A stretch of 64,000 bases of DNA from Chlorogloea purpurea SAG 13.99 (GTDB taxonomy: Bacteria; Cyanobacteriota; Cyanobacteriia; Cyanobacteriales; Microcystaceae), in NCBI GenBank assembly GCA_016903695.1, contig JADQBB010000009.1, forward strand, positions 52,867 to 116,866. The letters run 5' to 3'. Numbering within the stretch: position 1 is the first letter of the stretch; every line of letters begins with the position of its first letter. A program made the translations under genes and the position numbers. Shown one piece after another: positions 1 to 8,754 of the stretch. Below the pieces are notes generated by a model. The model saw only the letters and a program-made list of their open reading frames with translations. It did no database searches and was not told where the DNA came from.

Positions 1-1
1 T

Positions 2-958
2 CTCTACGGCAGCTATCTCACCCTGACCAATTTAACGAGTAAAGAATGGGAGAGAATCGAGAATCTGCGGTTATCGCCCCTGTACGTTTCCGTCCACGCC
101 ACCGAACCGGATATAAGAATTAAATTACTGAAAAATCCGAGGGCGGGGCAGATTTTAGAACAGTTAAAATGGTTCCAAGAAAGACGATTACAGATACACA
201 CTCAAGTCGTAGTTTGTCCTGGCATCAATGACGGTATACATTTAGAGAGAACTTTACTAGATTTAGTATCGTTTCACGAGGGAGATATTCCCGCGGTGGA
301 TTCAGTGGCGGTAGTGCCCGTGGGTTTAACTAGATTTCGCCCGCCGGAGGATCAGTTAATCCCCGTCAGTAAAGAGAAAGCCCAAGAAGTTATCTTTCAA
401 GTGCAACAATTACAAGCGGGATTCAAACAACAATTCGGCAGTAATGTTGTGTGGCTTGCCGATGAATGGTTCTTGATAGCGAGAACTCAATTACCCCGAC
501 AATCTCACTATGAAACCTATCCACAAATCGGTAACGGTGTCGGTTCGATACGACAATTTATCAAACAATTCCAAACCACCGCTAAAAAGTTATTGCCGAA
601 AAAGATCGGTAAGCCAAAACATCTAGTATGGCTGGTGGGTAACGCGGTAGAAATAGCTTTCGAGCCGTTAGTGAAACAGTTAAACGCCGTGGAGGGCTTA
701 CGGGTAGATTTAATCGCTTTAAATAGTGTTTACTGGGGTCAAGAGATTACGGTCACGGGACTACTCACCGGGGAAGACTTACTAAAAGGATTGAAAGGCA
801 AAGATTTAGGCGAGGGTATATTATTACCCTCGGTAATGTTAAAAGCGGGAGAGAATGTATTTTTAGACGACTTCACCCTAGAATTCGTGGAAACCCAGTT
901 AGGCGTGAAAATATATCCCGTCGCCGGAGTCGAGGAATTGATCGCCGCTTGTTTATAA
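2..958 (+). CDS. Radical-SAM/DUF512-type FeS protein, 3' part
   Basis: The frame is open from base 2 with no start, so the gene begins outside the window; about 318 C-terminal residues are visible. The text matches the cyanobacterial radical-SAM plus DUF512 family (putative FeS oxidoreductase): the SPLYVSVHATEP segment, then PGINDG, then PVGLTRFRPP entering the DUF512 tail. The CxxxCxxC cluster and any PDZ domain lie upstream and cannot be seen. The molecular function of this family is not established. It converges on the CphA2-type gene with a 65-bp gap. Family assignment is from remembered motifs; there is no sign of damage in the visible part. Confidence 0.8.
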   Translation, partial: LYGSYLTLTNLTSKEWERIENLRLSPLYVSVHATEPDIRIKLLKNPRAGQILEQLKWFQERRLQIHTQVVVCPGINDGIHLERTLLDLVSFHEGDIPAVDSVAVVPVGLTRFRPPEDQLIPVSKEKAQEVIFQVQQLQAGFKQQFGSNVVWLADEWFLIARTQLPRQSHYETYPQIGNGVGSIRQFIKQFQTTAKKLLPKKIGKPKHLVWLVGNAVEIAFEPLVKQLNAVEGLRVDLIALNSVYWGQEITVTGLLTGEDLLKGLKGKDLGEGILLPSVMLKAGENVFLDDFTLEFVETQLGVKIYPVAGVEELIAACL

Positions 959-1023
959 TGGTGCAAGATCTCAGTGAACACCAACTTGAGCTATTAAACC
1001 CAGAATTTATTCTAGATAAGGGT

Positions 1024-2895
1024 CTACTCTATCAGCCTGGTAATTTCTTTGAGGAAGATATAACTAAAGGGATTATCTTCACCTAGATCATACTGTTCGA
1101 TCGAGCCTCTCACCTGCACCCTCACGGATTGACCCTGTTTGACGATCAAAGCGCCGTCTGGTAATAAATCCCTGCCTAACGCCATTTCTGTCGGGGTGGG
1201 ATTATCGAGAATGACCAGATTACTACCGTTATAAGCCATCCCCTCTATCTCGAATATATCCTCGCTGTATTCGGCTATCAATAAATCCAAGCGGGGATGG
1301 CGCAGAAAACTGGTGACGCTGCTATTGTAGTCAAAGTTAACCCGTCTCTGGGAATGATTCAGCCAAACCCCCTCACGGGAAACAGTGCCGATCGTCCATT
1401 GGGGATGATGTAATAGGATATGGTTGATAATCTGGTAAATCTCCTCTTTCTCCAAGCGGTTGAAAGTAATAATAGGTACGCGGCTAGGGGTAGAAGGGGG
1501 GAAAAGATAATCCAGTATCAACCCTGGCACGTCTACACTCTCCCCGATAGCCGGGTTGAGGTGCATATAGACTCCAGGGGCCGAATTGATCTCGATGATG
1601 CCGAAATTACCTTCTTTCCAAGACACCGATAAATCTTCGGCGATCACATCTATACCCAAACACACTAACTGTAAATACTGGGCGATTTCTTGGGCGAGGA
1701 TCATATTATCGGGGTGAATCGTTTTAGTAGCGTCGATACTGACTCCCCCCGATGATAAATTGGCCACCTTGCGTAAATAGACGAGTTCACCATCTTTCAA
1801 TACCGTATCAAAAAACACGCCCTGTTCTCCTAAATACTTCTCCATCACTTCATCGGTGATGATTTTCCCCAGGGGAGAAGTGGGAGTATCGAGTCGGGCC
1901 GGGGTTTGATTTTCCCTCTGGATTAATTCTTCCACCGTAGACACACCATCACCGGTAATATAGGGAGGACGACGCTCGACGGCGGCGGCGAATTTTCCCC
2001 CGACACATAGTAAACGATAATCTGACCCTTTGATACTCTGTTCGACGATAATGGCATCGTGTCCCTCTAGCAGTGCTGATTGGGCGTTTAAAAAAGCGAA
2101 CTGTAAACCTTGGTCGTCTTTGACGTTAGCTGTAACGCCGATGCCTTTATGGCCCACCACAGGTTTTACAGCTACGGGATAGCCGAGAGTTTCCGCCGCA
2201 GCTAAAGCGCCTTTGAGAGTGTAGACGATACGCCCTTTCGGTGTGGGAAAGCCGCAGGTTTCCAAGAAGGCTTTACAGTCATCTTTTAAAGTAGTGAAGT
2301 CCGAGTCCAATCTACTGTCAACGGAAAAAGTGGTCGCTACTCCCCTCACTTGGTATTTACCATAACCGTACTGGATTAATCTTTCATCCCGTAAATACAG
2401 GGTGGGGATATTTTTATGCCAAGCCCTTTGTAGTAGGGAGTATACCGTCGGGCCTCCGTATGTGGAAGCCCGGAAGATTTTCTGTATTTTGGCGATTTCT
2501 TTTTGTATGGCAAAGGATTTATTGGCGCTGATATATTCGAGCCAGTCGCGTACTAATTGGATGACTTCGTAACTGGTTTTTTTATGGATGGATTGGAGGA
2601 TAATTCGATCGCTTTTTTCCCCTTTCTCCACGCGATAATCTTTCACGTAGAGCTCCATATCTAGCTTACTGATTTCTAAACTTAGTTTAGCGAATAATTC
2701 TGTATAGGACTCGGCGCTCAATCCTTGAAGGCGTGGTAAGTCACGAGAGACTTCATCACAGTAAGCTTCTACGGATAGGGGCCCGGCGGCTAAATCAACG
2801 CGAAAATCAAAGACAACGGCAGATGAGCCTAAATAAGGGTTCGCACCGGGGTAGTGCTTAAAATTATAAACTTCAAATATTTGGGGAATGGTCAC
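1024..2895 (-). CDS. cphA2: Truncated cyanophycin synthetase, CphA2 type
   Basis: A 623-residue protein with the cyanophycin-synthetase N-terminal domain (about 1-200) followed by an ATP-grasp domain (about 210-470: AVKPVVGHKGIGVT, then VEQSIKGSDYRLL, then IEINSAPGVYMHLNP). The C-terminal part is short and lacks the Mur-ligase domain that makes CphA1 about 870 residues long. That length and domain loss are the mark of CphA2, which in other cyanobacteria joins beta-Asp-Arg dipeptides into cyanophycin, a nitrogen-storage polymer. The start is GTG at 2893-2895. No cphA1 or cyanophycinase gene lies in the window, so the pathway link is inferred from family knowledge. Confidence 0.8.
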   Translation of the reverse strand: MTIPQIFEVYNFKHYPGANPYLGSSAVVFDFRVDLAAGPLSVEAYCDEVSRDLPRLQGLSAESYTELFAKLSLEISKLDMELYVKDYRVEKGEKSDRIILQSIHKKTSYEVIQLVRDWLEYISANKSFAIQKEIAKIQKIFRASTYGGPTVYSLLQRAWHKNIPTLYLRDERLIQYGYGKYQVRGVATTFSVDSRLDSDFTTLKDDCKAFLETCGFPTPKGRIVYTLKGALAAAETLGYPVAVKPVVGHKGIGVTANVKDDQGLQFAFLNAQSALLEGHDAIIVEQSIKGSDYRLLCVGGKFAAAVERRPPYITGDGVSTVEELIQRENQTPARLDTPTSPLGKIITDEVMEKYLGEQGVFFDTVLKDGELVYLRKVANLSSGGVSIDATKTIHPDNMILAQEIAQYLQLVCLGIDVIAEDLSVSWKEGNFGIIEINSAPGVYMHLNPAIGESVDVPGLILDYLFPPSTPSRVPIITFNRLEKEEIYQIINHILLHHPQWTIGTVSREGVWLNHSQRRVNFDYNSSVTSFLRHPRLDLLIAEYSEDIFEIEGMAYNGSNLVILDNPTPTEMALGRDLLPDGALIVKQGQSVRVQVRGSIEQYDLGEDNPFSYIFLKEITRLIE

Positions 2896-3093
2896 GACTT
2901 AACTGTTTCAACATGAATAAACTTTTCTTTCACGGTACACCGATCGTCTCGCCCCCTACACTAACCTAACGGTAGAATTCTCGCCTCAATTGGCCAAATA
3001 AGCTTAATGTAATGTAGAAGTTTTTACCGAAATAATGTATGATCTGCGTTATTGTAACGTTAGACTACACTCATACAAAAGCGAACTCTTAAT

Positions 3094-4326
3094 ATGCAGA
3101 CACAATCACCTATACGGATAGGGTTTCTTTGCCATGGGGATGTTTACGATCAGTCATCTATGAGCGGTTCACCAGCTTCGGCTTGGAAAGCTTTATCAAG
3201 GCATAACGTTAAATTATTTCATATTAATGCGGGTTTAAAAAAACAGGATAAACACTCATCATCCTTTAGCTATTTAAAGCAACCACTTGCTCAAAAATCT
3301 CTGAATTTATTTAATAAGATTTCCCAAAAAAGCCAAAAAATTTTGTTAAGACCTTTTGAATACAAAATTGTCTTAAATAATGCTATTGAGGAAGGAATCG
3401 CATTAACTGAAGTCATCAATAGGTTAGAATTAGATGTGATTGTTGGCGTATGTGTGAGTAGAAGTATATACAATATAACAACTGAAGTTCCCATAGTCCA
3501 TTCCAGTGATGCTACAGCTCTTTTACTTAACTCTACTTACCCGGATAGATTAAACGCATCACAAGGCCACCGTAGAGCTTGCGAAGAGATAGAAAGAGGG
3601 GCGATGCAAAAAATCAGCGCCGGAGTTTTTCCCTCGTTGCGAACCTTAGAGTCGGCTATAAAAGATTACGGCTTGCCACGAGATAAAGGGTTTTTAGTAC
3701 CTTTTGGAGCTAATGTCTTGCCACCTGAAAATATGGTTATCACTCCCGATCCTCCTACTAATAAAAACCTGAAATTAATTGTCATAGCCTCTCAACCTAA
3801 ACGGAAGCGGGTAGATTTTTGCTTGGAAATTACCGAGATATTAGTGCAGAAAGGTATTCAAGCAACCCTCAATTATATTGGCTCCCCTGATACGAAAATA
3901 ATAAAATCACCATTAGTAAATTATTTAGGAAAACTCCGGTTATCGGATGAAAAAGATAGACGTATTCATCAGCAAACCCTAGCAGAAAGCCACTTTTTAC
4001 TACTGCCTTCCATCGGGGAAATGTACGGCATCGCACCCTGTGAAGCGGCCCATTTTGGTAGACCTAGTTTAGTAAGTGACGTGGGCGGATTATCGACGGT
4101 TGTGGTTAATAATGAAACTGGCTTCGTGATGCCGCTCGATGCTAAGGCCGAGGACTATGCCAATATTATTGAACAACTTTGTTACCAAACCCAAAGATAT
4201 ATGGAAATATCCAATAATGCGCGCCGTAGAGCGGTTAATGAGCTTAATTGGGATAGTTGGAGCGTTAAAATGATGGACATCATTAGCCAAGTAATAGGTC
4301 AGAAATCAGTAACCAAAGTAAACTGA
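3094..4326 (+). CDS. Glycosyltransferase, GT-B fold (GT4-like)
   Basis: A 410-residue protein with a two-Rossmann GT-B pattern. The N-terminal part begins RIGFLCHGDV and carries a MSGSPASAWKAL segment like the small-residue loop of GT4 enzymes. The C-terminal donor-binding half holds LLLPSIGEMYGIAPCEAAHFGRP and the VSDVGGLSTVV loop, where the E-x7-E-type nucleotide-sugar site sits in this family. The likely role is transfer of a sugar to a polysaccharide or lipid; donor and acceptor cannot be told. It stands alone between two minus-strand genes, so context gives no pathway. No signal peptide or membrane segment is visible. Confidence 0.8.
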   Translation: MQTQSPIRIGFLCHGDVYDQSSMSGSPASAWKALSRHNVKLFHINAGLKKQDKHSSSFSYLKQPLAQKSLNLFNKISQKSQKILLRPFEYKIVLNNAIEEGIALTEVINRLELDVIVGVCVSRSIYNITTEVPIVHSSDATALLLNSTYPDRLNASQGHRRACEEIERGAMQKISAGVFPSLRTLESAIKDYGLPRDKGFLVPFGANVLPPENMVITPDPPTNKNLKLIVIASQPKRKRVDFCLEITEILVQKGIQATLNYIGSPDTKIIKSPLVNYLGKLRLSDEKDRRIHQQTLAESHFLLLPSIGEMYGIAPCEAAHFGRPSLVSDVGGLSTVVVNNETGFVMPLDAKAEDYANIIEQLCYQTQRYMEISNNARRRAVNELNWDSWSVKMMDIISQVIGQKSVTKVN

Positions 4327-4377
4327 TAAACCGCATTTGATTAGGTTGGCAAAATTTACCTGGTGGCGAATTATAGA

Positions 4378-6918
4378 TTATTGACCGATTAAAGTAAACG
4401 CGGCCCAATCTTTCGGGGCGGGATGATCTTTCATGGTCGCCAGCATCGCCTGTCTCAGCGCTTGACCTTTATCGGGATTTTTTGCCAACCCGCTATAAAA
4501 TTGTGTCATCAGTTGGGATGTGGGCGCATCGGGCACGGCCCAGAGCGATACCATGACATTTTTCGCCCCCGCCGCCAGAAATGACCTGGATAACCCGATG
4601 ACTCCATCGCCGACAATTTTTCCCGCCGCCGTGTCGCAGGCGCTTAAAACTACTAAATCCGCTTTCAGTTTCAAGTTAATAATTTCATCTACCGTTAACA
4701 ATCCTTTATCTTGTCCCTGGGGTGCTAGTGCGATCGCACCTCCCACGCGATAACCCGCATAGCGAGTATTGAGAGTGCCATCGGCATCCACGTCCAATAA
4801 TCCATGAGTGGCCAGATGGACAATATCGCTGTTTTGCATTTTCGGGAGGATGTTAGCTTTACTGGCTTGGGCCCCTAAAATCGCTTGGGTGTTAAGGAGA
4901 TTGGCGATCGAGCGGGCCTCTTGTTCAGCCCCCGGCAGGGGTGGTAATTGTTCGGGTTTACTACCGGGCCCGCTCAAAAGTGAAGGCATGGTGGGATTAC
5001 CCACTACTAGGGCGCTTTCGAGTTTATAATCCCTCTTGGGAGTATTTCCTAATAATTGTAATACTTGGATACTGGGTGCGCCCAAGATGGTGTGATCTCG
5101 TATCAAGTAATTATTACCCCCTGAAGATAGGGCGGGGAAGGGTACTAAAAATAATTCTTCGTGGGGGATAAAAACGATCTTAGCGTTGGGGTCTGAGGGT
5201 AAACTGGCGGCTATAGGCGAGATCAATAATTTATATAACTTCTCTAAACTCTCCTGTTGATTGGCGGCCCCGGTGCCTCGTATGGCCAAGCCTCTACCGC
5301 CTACGCCTATGGCTGACCGACTATCATTAATCAATTGACTTAAATTAATTCCCTCCCCGGCTAAATCTACTTGTTTAAAATTGATTTTACCATCGGGTAA
5401 AACCACCCATATATATAATTTTCCATCTTTATTTTTGGCTTCTTCCTTATCGTAAACCACCGAGTATTCTATCAAGGTAATCTGCTTATCGACGGCAATT
5501 TTTTTAATCTCGGCTAAAGAGAGGCTATCCACTTTTTGCTGGGTGTTCTTCTTGGCGAGAAACTCGACGAAGATTCTCGCCCTTCCGGCCTCCGCTATTT
5601 CTAAAGCCGATTCGGGTCGCTCGGATTTCACTAATACCTGCTGTAGAATACGATAGCTACGTACCTCTCGATCGAACAAAGATAACTCGTCATCCTGCCT
5701 ACTGGCTCCCTTTTCCCGTAGGGCCAATAAAACTCGAATACTCTCCCTGAGATTTTTTTCCGCGTCGGGTAGCTGATTCAATTTCAATTGCGCCGCGCCG
5801 ACATTAGTTAACATCAAACCCACGCCGCGAGCGTAGTTAACTTCTTGGGCTATCTGTAAACTCTGCTGATAGTAACTAAGAGCTTGTTGGTAATTTTCCT
5901 GATAGTAATAGGCATCACCGAGACTACCTAACGCTTGCCCCTCCGCTTGCCGTCTTCCCAATTTCCTTTGAACCGCTAAATCCTGTTGTAGATAATCGAT
6001 CGCCACTGCATAATTACCTAAATGAACCTGTACTAAGCCAATATTACCTATTAACTCCGCCACACTATCTTCGCTGTTTAAACCTTTAGCTATTTCTAAA
6101 CCCTTCTCATAGGAATCTAAAGCAATTTGAAATTTCCCCTGACAGTAAGCTGCATTACCACGATTTTGTAAAAATCCTAACTGACGTTGGGGGTCATTTA
6201 AAGATTTTGCGGTTTCGTTGCCCCACTCATAAAAAGCCTCAGCGTATTGACAGTTACCCAACAGGTAATAACTATCTCCCAGATATTTTAAGCCCGTGGC
6301 TAAAATTTTCGGATTGTTAGTTTTTTGGGCGATGATTACCACCTGTTGAAACACGGTAGCGGCGGCGGAGTAATTTTTAAGGTCATAATAAATAGTCCCT
6401 ATATTACCTAAAGCTTGTATCTGTCCCGCTGTATCGTTCGCTTGTCTGGCTAAGGCTAAACCTTGCTGATAATAATTAATAGCCGAGGTGTAATTTTTTA
6501 ACTCCGTATAAGCTTGAGCTAGGTTTAGTACAGTCGATTGCAGTAACTCTTGATTTTGAGAGTTTTTTAAGAGAGAGACGCTACTTTCTAGAGCTTGAAC
6601 CGCTTGTGCGTACTGTTTTAACTGTAGGAATAAAGACCCGAAATTAGACAGCAATCTTCCCTCTTGATATTTGTCACCTAACTGGCGATAGATGTTCAGG
6701 GCTTGTTGCCACGCCGCTAATGCTGACTCTAACTGTCCCGCTTGTAATAATTGAATTCCTTGTCTTTCCAATTGGTCGGCGCTGGATTTAAGAGAACTAG
6801 CATCCTGAGCGTAAGTTTTCTGAACCGTAAAAATGCTGGTTTCGTTAACGGGAATAAGGCTCAAAAAACTCAAAACCGCCAAGGGGCAGGCGAGTCTAAA
6901 AATCGCTGTAGAGAACAC
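4378..6918 (-). CDS. Exported TPR-CHAT domain protein
   Basis: An 846-residue protein with a hydrophobic N-terminal segment and a plausible signal-peptidase site near TYA-QDA (residues about 35-37). Residues about 45-400 are tandem TPR repeats (AINYYQQGLALARQ, ALSYYQQSLQIAQE and similar). The C-terminal third is a CHAT domain (caspase-like, separase-related peptidase fold) with the putative His/Cys dyad in HLATHGLLD (about 703) and LSACDTA (about 758). TPR-CHAT proteins are common in filamentous and unicellular cyanobacteria; most have unknown substrates. The start is GTG at 6916-6918. It is monocistronic, 89 bp downstream of the permease gene. Confidence 0.88.
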   Translation of the reverse strand: MFSTAIFRLACPLAVLSFLSLIPVNETSIFTVQKTYAQDASSLKSSADQLERQGIQLLQAGQLESALAAWQQALNIYRQLGDKYQEGRLLSNFGSLFLQLKQYAQAVQALESSVSLLKNSQNQELLQSTVLNLAQAYTELKNYTSAINYYQQGLALARQANDTAGQIQALGNIGTIYYDLKNYSAAATVFQQVVIIAQKTNNPKILATGLKYLGDSYYLLGNCQYAEAFYEWGNETAKSLNDPQRQLGFLQNRGNAAYCQGKFQIALDSYEKGLEIAKGLNSEDSVAELIGNIGLVQVHLGNYAVAIDYLQQDLAVQRKLGRRQAEGQALGSLGDAYYYQENYQQALSYYQQSLQIAQEVNYARGVGLMLTNVGAAQLKLNQLPDAEKNLRESIRVLLALREKGASRQDDELSLFDREVRSYRILQQVLVKSERPESALEIAEAGRARIFVEFLAKKNTQQKVDSLSLAEIKKIAVDKQITLIEYSVVYDKEEAKNKDGKLYIWVVLPDGKINFKQVDLAGEGINLSQLINDSRSAIGVGGRGLAIRGTGAANQQESLEKLYKLLISPIAASLPSDPNAKIVFIPHEELFLVPFPALSSGGNNYLIRDHTILGAPSIQVLQLLGNTPKRDYKLESALVVGNPTMPSLLSGPGSKPEQLPPLPGAEQEARSIANLLNTQAILGAQASKANILPKMQNSDIVHLATHGLLDVDADGTLNTRYAGYRVGGAIALAPQGQDKGLLTVDEIINLKLKADLVVLSACDTAAGKIVGDGVIGLSRSFLAAGAKNVMVSLWAVPDAPTSQLMTQFYSGLAKNPDKGQALRQAMLATMKDHPAPKDWAAFTLIGQ

Positions 6919-7007
6919 GGTTTACCTCTGCAAAGATCAATGTTCTTTAATGATGGCTAAAAAATACCGAAGATCATCATAATTTAAGTATTTTTTACAA
7001 AAGTAGG

Positions 7008-8192
7008 TTAGCCATTAAAACGCCATAACAACCAAGCGCCGAGGGAAAGTCCCATCAGATTCGGTATCCATGCCGCCAAAACGGGAGTTAATACCCCGAT
7101 CAAGCCTAAACTGCCGATCAAGAAACTCAGTAGATAATATAAGAATACGATCGATACACAAAACCCGAAACTTGTACCCCGCCCCATTTGTTGCGGGAGA
7201 GAACCGAAAGTGGCACCGATGAGGCCGAATATGAGACAGACGAAAGGAAAAGAAATTTTTTGCTGGATTCTCACCTGAAACATTCTCACTTTTTTTTCAT
7301 CGCCGCCCAATTGTAAAAGATGTAAATATTGGCTCGCTTGTATAATATTCATCTCGTAAGGGTCACGGGCCTGACTGGCAAACTCGAATACTTCTTTCGG
7401 TAGGGAAAAGGTTTTATGCTTGAAGGGAATAGTTCGCTCGTAGGATGAATCTGGTAAAGTTAGTAAATATTGTGTGCCGTTAAAAAAATCCCAATTATTC
7501 TTCTCTGGGTTCCATGAGGCGGAATCAGAAATTACTATCTCTCTTAACTCTTGTTTGAGCCAGGTTAATATGGTTAAAGATTTCATCTCTTTTCCATCAA
7601 ATTCTTTAGCGTAGAATAAGCTTTTGAGAATACGCTCGGTACTACCGTCAGCTAAGGTGTTAATCTCGTAGTTAGGATAGAAAATGTCTTTATTCTGCCA
7701 GAAGTTCTGCTCGGCTTTGATAGATTTTACTAGGATAGCAGTGGCCCGAAAGTTCGCCGCCGGCACTACCAATTCGTTAAATAGAAAAGTAATCCCCGTC
7801 ACGATCAAACTCATGACCAAGGCGGGTATTACCAAGCGATAAAGGCTGATGCCACAACTGCGAAAAGCGATCGTTTCGCTGTCGCTACTGAAACGCCCGT
7901 AAGTCAACAGAGTAGATAGCAAAATCGACACGGGTAAAGCGTAAGAAACGAATTCGGGAACTTTTAGCAGGAGGATTTCTAAAGCTTCTCTGATGGGTAG
8001 ATTGGAGTCAATGATTTTGTTAGCCAGGTCGGAGAGATTACCCACCGCTACCCCCAGGGAAGCGAATAAACCGACGCTAAATAGGAAGGAGGGCAGTATT
8101 TGACCGATGATATAGCGATCGAGCAGTGATAGGCCGTATTTTCCTACTTTCCACTCCTTATATCTGGATTTAACTAACTTGATCACACTCAT
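7008..8192 (-). CDS. LptF/LptG family permease (YjgP/YjgQ)
   Basis: A 394-residue membrane protein of the LptF/LptG family. Its start LLDRYIIGQILPSFLFSVGLF matches the first transmembrane helix, followed by LPISILLSTLLTYGRFSSDSE-like text typical of the family, a periplasmic jellyroll-like middle (about 130-280), and three C-terminal helices. In proteobacteria LptF and LptG form the inner-membrane part of the lipopolysaccharide transport machine. Cyanobacteria usually have one such protein, probably used as a homodimer; that is family knowledge, not visible here. ATG start. It is followed by the CHAT gene on the same strand. Confidence 0.88.
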   Translation of the reverse strand: MSVIKLVKSRYKEWKVGKYGLSLLDRYIIGQILPSFLFSVGLFASLGVAVGNLSDLANKIIDSNLPIREALEILLLKVPEFVSYALPVSILLSTLLTYGRFSSDSETIAFRSCGISLYRLVIPALVMSLIVTGITFLFNELVVPAANFRATAILVKSIKAEQNFWQNKDIFYPNYEINTLADGSTERILKSLFYAKEFDGKEMKSLTILTWLKQELREIVISDSASWNPEKNNWDFFNGTQYLLTLPDSSYERTIPFKHKTFSLPKEVFEFASQARDPYEMNIIQASQYLHLLQLGGDEKKVRMFQVRIQQKISFPFVCLIFGLIGATFGSLPQQMGRGTSFGFCVSIVFLYYLLSFLIGSLGLIGVLTPVLAAWIPNLMGLSLGAWLLWRFNG

Positions 8193-8316
8193 CGCTTACT
8201 GACAGGCTCTATCTTTTATATCATGCCCCGCAAACGGCGATTTTTGTTCCCATTCAGGGTGTAATTTTTTCTCATCAACCGTTTATCAACGGCGATGACT
8301 TTAACTGGCTTTTTTA

Positions 8317-8389
8317 TACCCCCAAGGGAATTCGAATCCCTGTCGCCTCCGTGAAAGGGAGGTGTCCTGGGCCACTAGACGATGGGGGC
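8317..8389 (-). tRNA. tRNA-Glu (anticodon TTC)
   Basis: The reverse strand folds as a 73-nt cloverleaf: acceptor GCCCCCA with TGGGGGT, anticodon stem-loop CCTCC-CTTTCAC-GGAGG giving anticodon TTC, and a T arm AGGGA-TTCGAAT-TCCCT. The discriminator base is A and CCA is not encoded. The first acceptor pair is G-U, as I remember for the cyanobacterial tRNA-Glu. Besides translation, glutamyl-tRNA-Glu feeds the C5 route to 5-aminolevulinate and so to chlorophyll, heme and bilins. Confidence 0.96.
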
Positions 8390-8415
8390 TTGGACTTTCT
8401 TTTCACACGTTTTCT

Positions 8416-8444
8416 ACTATAACCCGGTTTTTAATATCCGTCAA
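8416..8444 (-). promoter_or_regulatory. Sigma70-type promoter of tRNA-Glu
   Basis: Reading the minus strand, TTGACG (8439-8444) and TATAGT (8416-8421) are separated by exactly 17 bp, and the tRNA 5' end lies 26 bp downstream of the -10 box. Both boxes match consensus at five of six positions. Confidence 0.7.
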
Positions 8445-8505
8445 GTAAGTTTTTCAAGGACATATTTAATGTAGTGTGCCGGTTTTAAATCTGTCCTAAG
8501 ACGTA

Positions 8506-8533
8506 TTGCGACTAGGCATAAATGCGTTATATT
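8506..8533 (+). promoter_or_regulatory. Candidate promoter of a small RNA
   Basis: TTGCGA (8506-8511), a 16-bp spacer and TATATT (8528-8533) form a reasonable sigma70-type promoter on the plus strand. A start near 8540 would give a short transcript ending at the strong terminator at 8568-8607. No coding frame of useful length lies between. Confidence 0.45.
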
Positions 8534-8539
8534 AATGGA

Positions 8540-8607
8540 GTGTGAGGAGAGAATAGTAATAGAAAAGCCTCTGGGGTCGAAACACGGCAAGACTCCCAGA
8601 GGTTTTT
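8540..8607 (+). ncRNA. Candidate 68-nt small RNA upstream of ilvB
   Basis: Between a promoter-like pair and a strong hairpin terminator lies a non-coding stretch of about 68 nt. The 5' part is single-stranded and purine-rich (GTGTGAGGAG at 8540-8549). The 3' part is the stem CCTCTGGGG..CTCCCAGAGG followed by five T. It could be a free small RNA or an attenuated leader of the downstream acetolactate synthase gene. The only tiny frame in it (8522-8545) overlaps the -10 box, which argues against a leader peptide. I do not recognise a named RNA family. Confidence 0.4.
8568..8607 (+). terminator. Rho-independent terminator
   Basis: The arms CCTCTGGG (8568-8575) and CCCAGAGG (8595-8602) pair perfectly, extend by a G-U pair, and continue after one bulged C with two more pairs; TTTTT follows at 8603-8607. 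The T tract is also the left target duplication of the adjacent repeat element. Confidence 0.75.
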
Positions 8608-8611
8608 CATT

Positions 8612-8754
8612 GGGAAGATCCCATTTTTGCGACTACAGGCAGGGAATTTATTCCCTGCCTAATAACTCAAGTCGTCTTAAGACGACTTCTGCTATGAGAC
8701 CGTGATTAAAATCACGGTCGGGTAAGGGATATATTACATAATTGGGATGCTCCC
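8612..8754. repeat. Three-hairpin MITE, copy 1 (143 bp)
   Basis: A non-coding element with imperfect terminal inverted repeats: left GGGAAGATCCCA, right end complementary to GGGAGCATCCCA. Inside are three palindromes: GGCAGGGAATTTATTCCC.. (8638-8659), AAGTCGTCTTAAGACGACTT (8669-8688) flanked by further pairing bases, and GACCGTGATT..AATCACGGTC (8698-8719). It is flanked by a perfect 9-bp direct repeat TTTTTCATT (8603-8611 and 8755-8763), the target-site duplication. It has no coding capacity, so it would need a transposase acting in trans. Confidence 0.9.

Noticed and set aside
8522..8545. A seven-codon frame (MRYINGV) upstream of the ilvB-side terminator as an attenuation leader peptide
   Set aside because: It overlaps the -10 box of the candidate promoter, has no ribosome site and contains only one Ile and one Val, too few for branched-chain control.
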